Positions 59,890-64,000 of a DNA stretch of 64,000 nt are shown here, in pieces. Both the position numbers and the translations under genes were made by a program. The stretch covers positions 11,985-75,984 of the forward strand of contig CAZJKE010000005.1 in NCBI GenBank assembly GCA_964546585.1, in the 5' to 3' direction. The notes below the pieces were generated by a model. The model did not search any database and was not told the origin of the DNA. It saw only the letters and a program-made list of their open reading frames with translations. The DNA comes from CAZJKE01 sp964546585 (GTDB lineage: Bacteria > Planctomycetota > Phycisphaerae > Phycisphaerales > SM1A02). Each line of letters starts with the position of its first letter. Position 1 is the first letter of the stretch.

Positions 59890-61097
59890 CGAACAAGCGA
59901 TTGCAGTTCAAGCAACGGCAGCAGAATGGCGGCGAGTACGAAGGCGGCGATGCCCGCCATGACAATCAACAATACAGGCGGCAGGGCCTTGGTGAAGATC
60001 TTGAGAGATGCGTTGACCTGGCGGTCGAACGACGAGGCTGAGTGCAGGAGCATTTCCTCAAGTCGCCCGGATCGTTCTCCGAGATTGACGACCTGTACAA
60101 GCAGGGGTGGAAAGAGGCCGGACTGTTCCAATGGTTCGGCGAGCGGCCGTCCACTTGTAACTTGATCCTGTACGCGATCGACTGCTTCGGCAAGTGCGAC
60201 ATTGCCGAGCGTGTCTCGGGTAATCCGAAGGCCTTCGAGGATGGGAAGGCCGGCTGCCGCGAGCGTGCCGAGCGTTCTTGTGAATCTCGCGACAGCGACA
60301 TCTCGCAGGAGCGGTCCCACAAGCGGCAGGCGCAGTTTCAGGAGGTCAATGCGAAAACGATTCTCGGGTACGCGAATCCATGTACGCCAGAGGAGCACGG
60401 CTGCGCCAATGCCCACGAGCATCCATGGCCACCATGATTGAATGAAGTCGGCGATGCCAAGTACGACGGCCGTCGGCCACGGGATGTTCATCTGCCCCGC
60501 CAATGGCTCGATAAGCCGCGGCACCAGCACCGTCATGAGCACGACCCCGCTGGCCGCAATCAAGGCAGCGATGATGGCGGGATAAATGATGGCGCCCAGC
60601 AGTTCACGCCGCAGTTCGATTGACCGGTCGAGGAGGTCGGCCAGTTGATGCAGCACGGTACTCATCTGTCCGGATGCTTCTGCAGCGCGGAGCATGCCGA
60701 CGATGAGGTCGTCGAACGGATTTCCCCAGTCCGCCGCCGCGTGATAGAGCGACTCGCCGGCTTCGACGCGGGCGATGAGGTGGTCGAGAATGGGTGCAGT
60801 GGCCGCGGTTGCTTGCCGGCGGATCGTGCGAAGTGCCGTCATGAGCGGCAGGCCGGCCTCTTGGGCGGTGGCAAGTTCACGAATGAGTGCTGCGGTTTCG
60901 GCCCGCGACGCCCGTCGTGTTCCACCGCGCGAAAACGACGCGCCCAGTCGAGCAGTGCCTCGGAGTGCCTCTACCTGTGTTGCAGTCTCGCCGCGGCTGA
61001 GGAGTTGCCGCACGACATCACCTTGATCGGCAGCGGTCAGGACACCGTTTCTGACTTCCCCGTTCGCGGTCACGCTCTTGAATCGGAATTCCGGCAT
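59886..61097 (-). CDS. gspF: Type II secretion inner membrane platform protein GspF
   Basis: 403 residues, normal length. Two GspF repeats with three membrane helices (about 168-192, 219-239, 374-398). ELATAQEAGLPLMTALRTIR and VARFTRTLGTLAAAGLPILE are the family repeats. N-terminal FRFKSVTANGEVRNGVL is typical. Lies 5 bp after gspE. Confidence 0.96.
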   Translation of the reverse strand: MPEFRFKSVTANGEVRNGVLTAADQGDVVRQLLSRGETATQVEALRGTARLGASFSRGGTRRASRAETAALIRELATAQEAGLPLMTALRTIRRQATAATAPILDHLIARVEAGESLYHAAADWGNPFDDLIVGMLRAAEASGQMSTVLHQLADLLDRSIELRRELLGAIIYPAIIAALIAASGVVLMTVLVPRLIEPLAGQMNIPWPTAVVLGIADFIQSWWPWMLVGIGAAVLLWRTWIRVPENRFRIDLLKLRLPLVGPLLRDVAVARFTRTLGTLAAAGLPILEGLRITRDTLGNVALAEAVDRVQDQVTSGRPLAEPLEQSGLFPPLLVQVVNLGERSGRLEEMLLHSASSFDRQVNASLKIFTKALPPVLLIVMAGIAAFVLAAILLPLLELQSLVR

Positions 61098-61102
61098 GGT
61101 GG

Positions 61103-62752
61103 TCAGGGGGTGTCGTCCGTGTCCTGCGTTGCCCGCAGGACTTCACTGATGGTTGTCTCGCCCGCCGCTGCCTTCGCCATGCCGTCTTCCCGCATGGTGG
61201 TGTGATCGGTGGCCAGGAGTCCGGCGAGTTCCGCAGTCGTGCGGTTTTCCGCGATGGCCGCTCGAAGAGGCGCTGGCACCGAGAACAGTTCAAAGAAGCC
61301 CAGCCGTCCGCAATACCCCGAGCCGTTGCACTTGTCACACCCTTCACCTGACCAGGCAAGCCCGCCGAAGAGCGATCGTTCCGCATCGCTCAGTCGGTGG
61401 GAGAGATCCTCCGGCATCGGGTGTTGGTGGCGGCAGTCTTCGCAGATACGGCGACCGAGTCGCTGGGCCAACACGCCTTCAAGAACCGATGCGACGAGGT
61501 ATGGCTCTGCGCCCATGTCGATCAGGCGGCCGATAGAACTCACCGCGTCATTCGTGTGAATCGTCGAGAAGATGAGGTGTCCCGTCAGCGCAGACCGAAT
61601 GGCGATGTCGGCGGTTTCTCCGTCCCGGATTTCACCAACGAAGATGACATCAGGATCCTGTCGCAGAATGGAGCGAAGTCCAGTTGCAAAGGTGAGTCCG
61701 CGCTTGGGGTTGATGGGGATCTGGTTGATGCCAGCGAGTTCATACTCGACAGGATCTTCAATCGTGATGATCTTCTTTCGAGGGCTGTACAACTTTGACA
61801 GCGCGGCGTAGAGCGTGGTTGTCTTGCCCGATCCAGTTGGGCCTGTGACCAGGACAAGTCCGTGCGGCTTTGCAATGAGGCGATCCATGAGGTCGCGATG
61901 CGCCTGCCCCATGCCCAGCGACTGCAGGTTGAGCGCCATGGTGCTCTTGTCGAGGATTCGCATGACAACCGACTCGCCATAGAGCGTGGGAACCGTGGAA
62001 ACACGGATATCTACTTTTCGTCCCTCAAATCGCAGCGCAATGTGGCCGTCCTGCGGCACATATCGTTCCGCGATGTTCATTCCCGACATGATCTTGATGC
62101 GACCGATGAGTGCCGGTTGAAGGTGTTTGGGCGGAGGCGATTGCTCCATGAGTACGCCGTCGATCCGGTACTTCACCTTGAGTTCGGATTCGAATGGCTC
62201 GATGTGGACATCACTCGCCCGTGACTGGATTGCCTCAAGGAGCAGCAGATTGACAAGATTGATGAGCGTCGGCTGCTCGGCCATGCGGTGAATGTCATCC
62301 GCCTCGATTGCGTCGAGATTGTGTTCCAGATCGCGTGCGGACTCAGTTGCATCCCCTGCGAGGCTTTCGGCCATGCGGGCCGCCGTCGTGCCGTAGTGCT
62401 TTCGCATGAGATCAGAAAACACACTTCCATCCAGTCCGACTCGCGTGACAGGATGGCCAGCTACGGTGGCGATCTCATCGGCGGCGTCCATGTCCAAGGG
62501 GTGAAGCATGCCCAAGGAGAGTCGGCCGTCGCTGACATCCAGCGGGATGACCCGAAGGCGGACGGCCATTTCGGCGTCCAATAGCCCGGCGATCTCGTCT
62601 CGTATCTCCGGCAGCGCGTCGATCCAGGCAATGCCCAGATCTTCGCATCGCGCGCGAAGATCATCGGCTTCGATCCGCGGCGCCGAACCGCCATCAACCG
62701 TCTCGATCGAAGCGGGGTCCAAGTTCGGGCTGGCGGGCGTACCGTTGTCCAT
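61103..62752 (-). CDS. gspE: Type II secretion ATPase GspE
   Basis: 549 residues; ATG with GGAGAA close upstream. An MshEN-like N-terminal domain (about 30-125), then the secretion ATPase with Walker A GPTGSGKTTTLY, the Asp box, Walker B VIFVGEIRDGETADIA and the His box. The tetracysteine zinc site is present (CEDCRH, then CDKCNGSGYCGR). Cytoplasmic motor for the pseudopilus. First recognised gsp gene of the operon, 21 bp after the unknown partial gene. Confidence 0.96.
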   Translation of the reverse strand: MDNGTPASPNLDPASIETVDGGSAPRIEADDLRARCEDLGIAWIDALPEIRDEIAGLLDAEMAVRLRVIPLDVSDGRLSLGMLHPLDMDAADEIATVAGHPVTRVGLDGSVFSDLMRKHYGTTAARMAESLAGDATESARDLEHNLDAIEADDIHRMAEQPTLINLVNLLLLEAIQSRASDVHIEPFESELKVKYRIDGVLMEQSPPPKHLQPALIGRIKIMSGMNIAERYVPQDGHIALRFEGRKVDIRVSTVPTLYGESVVMRILDKSTMALNLQSLGMGQAHRDLMDRLIAKPHGLVLVTGPTGSGKTTTLYAALSKLYSPRKKIITIEDPVEYELAGINQIPINPKRGLTFATGLRSILRQDPDVIFVGEIRDGETADIAIRSALTGHLIFSTIHTNDAVSSIGRLIDMGAEPYLVASVLEGVLAQRLGRRICEDCRHQHPMPEDLSHRLSDAERSLFGGLAWSGEGCDKCNGSGYCGRLGFFELFSVPAPLRAAIAENRTTAELAGLLATDHTTMREDGMAKAAAGETTISEVLRATQDTDDTP

Positions 62753-62773
62753 GGTTCTCCGATGTCACATGTT

Positions 62774-64000
62774 TCAGGATTCGCCGCCACCACCAGAGAG
62801 CCCGGTATCACCTGTGCCATCAGGCCGTCCTCCGGGAGTCGGCTTTGACGGGGGCTTGGGTTTGATGGTGGGCGGAAGGCCGTTGCTGCCGCTGAGAGGA
62901 GTGATTACTCCGTCGGGTCCGACCGGTGGGGTATCGCCGGGCTTGGGGCGAGTCGGGGTGCGTTCGCCGCGGGGAAGCCATCGGCGGGAGCCATCGAGAC
63001 TTTGGAATTCTTCTGGACTGAGCAGAGCGCGGAGCATGTCCACATACCGCCGCCCGAGTTCCTCGCGGTCCTTGAACATGTCGCGAGTCGGATCTTCGAG
63101 TTTCCGCGGGGTTCCTCCATCACGGCGAATTCGACCTGCCTCTTCGCGTGCGAGTTGCAACTCGGGTTCGTAGCGTCTGGTTTCGCGGAGCAACTGATCA
63201 TTGACGGTGCCCAGTTCGCCGAGGTAAGCGGCTTCCAGTTGCACGATCTGCGCATGAAGGTCGGCGGCATAGTCATCATTCTCGGCGGCGGCGCTCAGAA
63301 TCCGCTCGGCTGGTGTGCGACGGAAGATGCGTGGGTACCCGCGACCGAGCGCCCGCTGGCGGAATGCATCGCCGTCCGGTCCCGAGAGAGAAGCCTCAAC
63401 GACATCGATATACCGGTCGTTGACATCGCGCACTTCCACCCGTGCGGCGATCAGTTCCTCGAGCATGTCCGGAGAGCGATCCATTTCGCCGCGGAGGATC
63501 TGGTCGAAGAGTTTTTGCGGGTTGCCGCGAAGCAGTACATCTCTCTTACGCATGGCGATGTCGAGTGAGGCGGCATATTCGGCGAGATGTGGTTCGATGA
63601 ATGATTCGGCGCTTGGCGGAAAGTTGCTGTCTCTCAGAATCTTGAAGAGGTCGACCGACTCTCCACTCAACCTGCCGCGATGCATGTTCTTGTCGCGATA
63701 CAACTGCTGGGAGAAGAGCGGCCACATTGCTCGTTGTTCGCGCAGCAGGATGGCGTTGACATTGTCGAGCAGACCATCGTCCAGTTGGCGTTTTTCCTTC
63801 AGCCAATCACCGAGTGCTGTCAGCACCGGCTCGAGCATTGCTTTTTGCGGGTCGGCCCCTTGGGGGATGTCGCCCGAGCGAGCCTTTTCCGCGATGGAAT
63901 TGAGGCGTTCCTGGGTCTGTGCCCAGCCGGTCGCGAAGTCGTCTTCATAGGCATCGAACATCGCCTCCACGATGACTTCCTGTGTTTCATCGAGGTTGAG
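62774..64000 (-). CDS. Unknown helical protein heading the secretion operon (5' end outside the window)
   Basis: At least 409 codons; the frame is open to the window edge (LDETQEVIVEAMFDAYEDDF before the first visible Met is coherent), so the start lies outside. Almost entirely alpha-helical and charged, probably coiled-coil (QIVQLEAAYLGELGTVNDQL, RRYEPELQLAREEAGR), with a Pro/Gly-rich C-terminal tail of about 70 residues (KPGDTPPVGPDGVI, KPKPPSKPTPGG). No signal peptide can be judged. Family not recognised; position suggests a link to the secretion system. Confidence 0.7.
   Translation of the reverse strand, partial: LNLDETQEVIVEAMFDAYEDDFATGWAQTQERLNSIAEKARSGDIPQGADPQKAMLEPVLTALGDWLKEKRQLDDGLLDNVNAILLREQRAMWPLFSQQLYRDKNMHRGRLSGESVDLFKILRDSNFPPSAESFIEPHLAEYAASLDIAMRKRDVLLRGNPQKLFDQILRGEMDRSPDMLEELIAARVEVRDVNDRYIDVVEASLSGPDGDAFRQRALGRGYPRIFRRTPAERILSAAAENDDYAADLHAQIVQLEAAYLGELGTVNDQLLRETRRYEPELQLAREEAGRIRRDGGTPRKLEDPTRDMFKDREELGRRYVDMLRALLSPEEFQSLDGSRRWLPRGERTPTRPKPGDTPPVGPDGVITPLSGSNGLPPTIKPKPPSKPTPGGRPDGTGDTGLSGGGGES

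Overview
The window is a GC-rich bacterial chromosome segment, probably from a planctomycete of the class Phycisphaerae. This assignment is an inference from gene content. Supporting signs are a secreted protein ending in a dockerin/EF-hand-like Asp-rich repeat, a prepilin-like protein with an H-X9-DG motif, a free-standing MshEN domain protein, an excisionase-type HTH fused to a receiver domain, and a type II secretion operon with a divergent GspC/L/M part. Three runs of exactly 100 N (11103-11202, 24989-25088, 35758-35857) show that this is a scaffolded draft, plausibly a metagenome-assembled genome. No phage, plasmid, transposase or CRISPR array is visible; almost everything is housekeeping.

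Layout. 133-9514: an FHA-GAF-HD-GYP signalling protein; a leftward cluster of S41 protease, TsaD, a GGQ release-factor-like protein and an M20 amidohydrolase; a rightward cluster of HflX, a nuclease-like unknown and an M29 aminopeptidase. 9657-13847: the MshEN protein, tRNA-Phe, a nitrilase-family amidase cut by a gap, tRNA-His, PEP carboxykinase and the HTH-receiver regulator. 13938-18778: a tightly packed nadE-mutL-moaD-moeA run. 18779-20995: a 33-bp tandem repeat, then a leftward two-gene unit (secreted dockerin-like protein and prepilin-like protein) behind a recognisable cobalamin riboswitch. 20996-25198: a HEAT-like exported protein, REP-like palindromes and tRNA-Thr, two paralogous glycine-zipper lipoproteins, a collapsed CBS protein and a gapped thioredoxin-family protein.

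25272-36604: sucC without sucD, a DUF418 membrane protein, two little-known proteins, RNase P RNA with a strong terminator, an M28 lipoprotein peptidase, both halves of glycine dehydrogenase (gcvPA/gcvPB), an AsmA-like protein cut by a gap, and pgsA-pgpA for phosphatidylglycerol synthesis. 37360-43828: nuoJKLMN, the membrane half of complex I, with overlapping reading frames. 43788-49080: an unknown membrane protein, a YyaL-type thioredoxin-fold protein fused to a DsbD-N-like domain, a one-domain asparaginase-like protein and a POT peptide transporter.

49087-64000: one long leftward operon for a type II secretion/pseudopilus machine, in transcription order unknown partial gene, gspE, F, G, H, I, J, K, L, M-like, C-like, D, and a lipoprotein with a likely beta-propeller. 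Nearly all junctions overlap by 1-7 nt or are separated by a few nt. The least expected piece is the cobalamin-riboswitch-controlled secreted protein plus prepilin-like gene at 18930-20880, a candidate B12-responsive cell-surface module.
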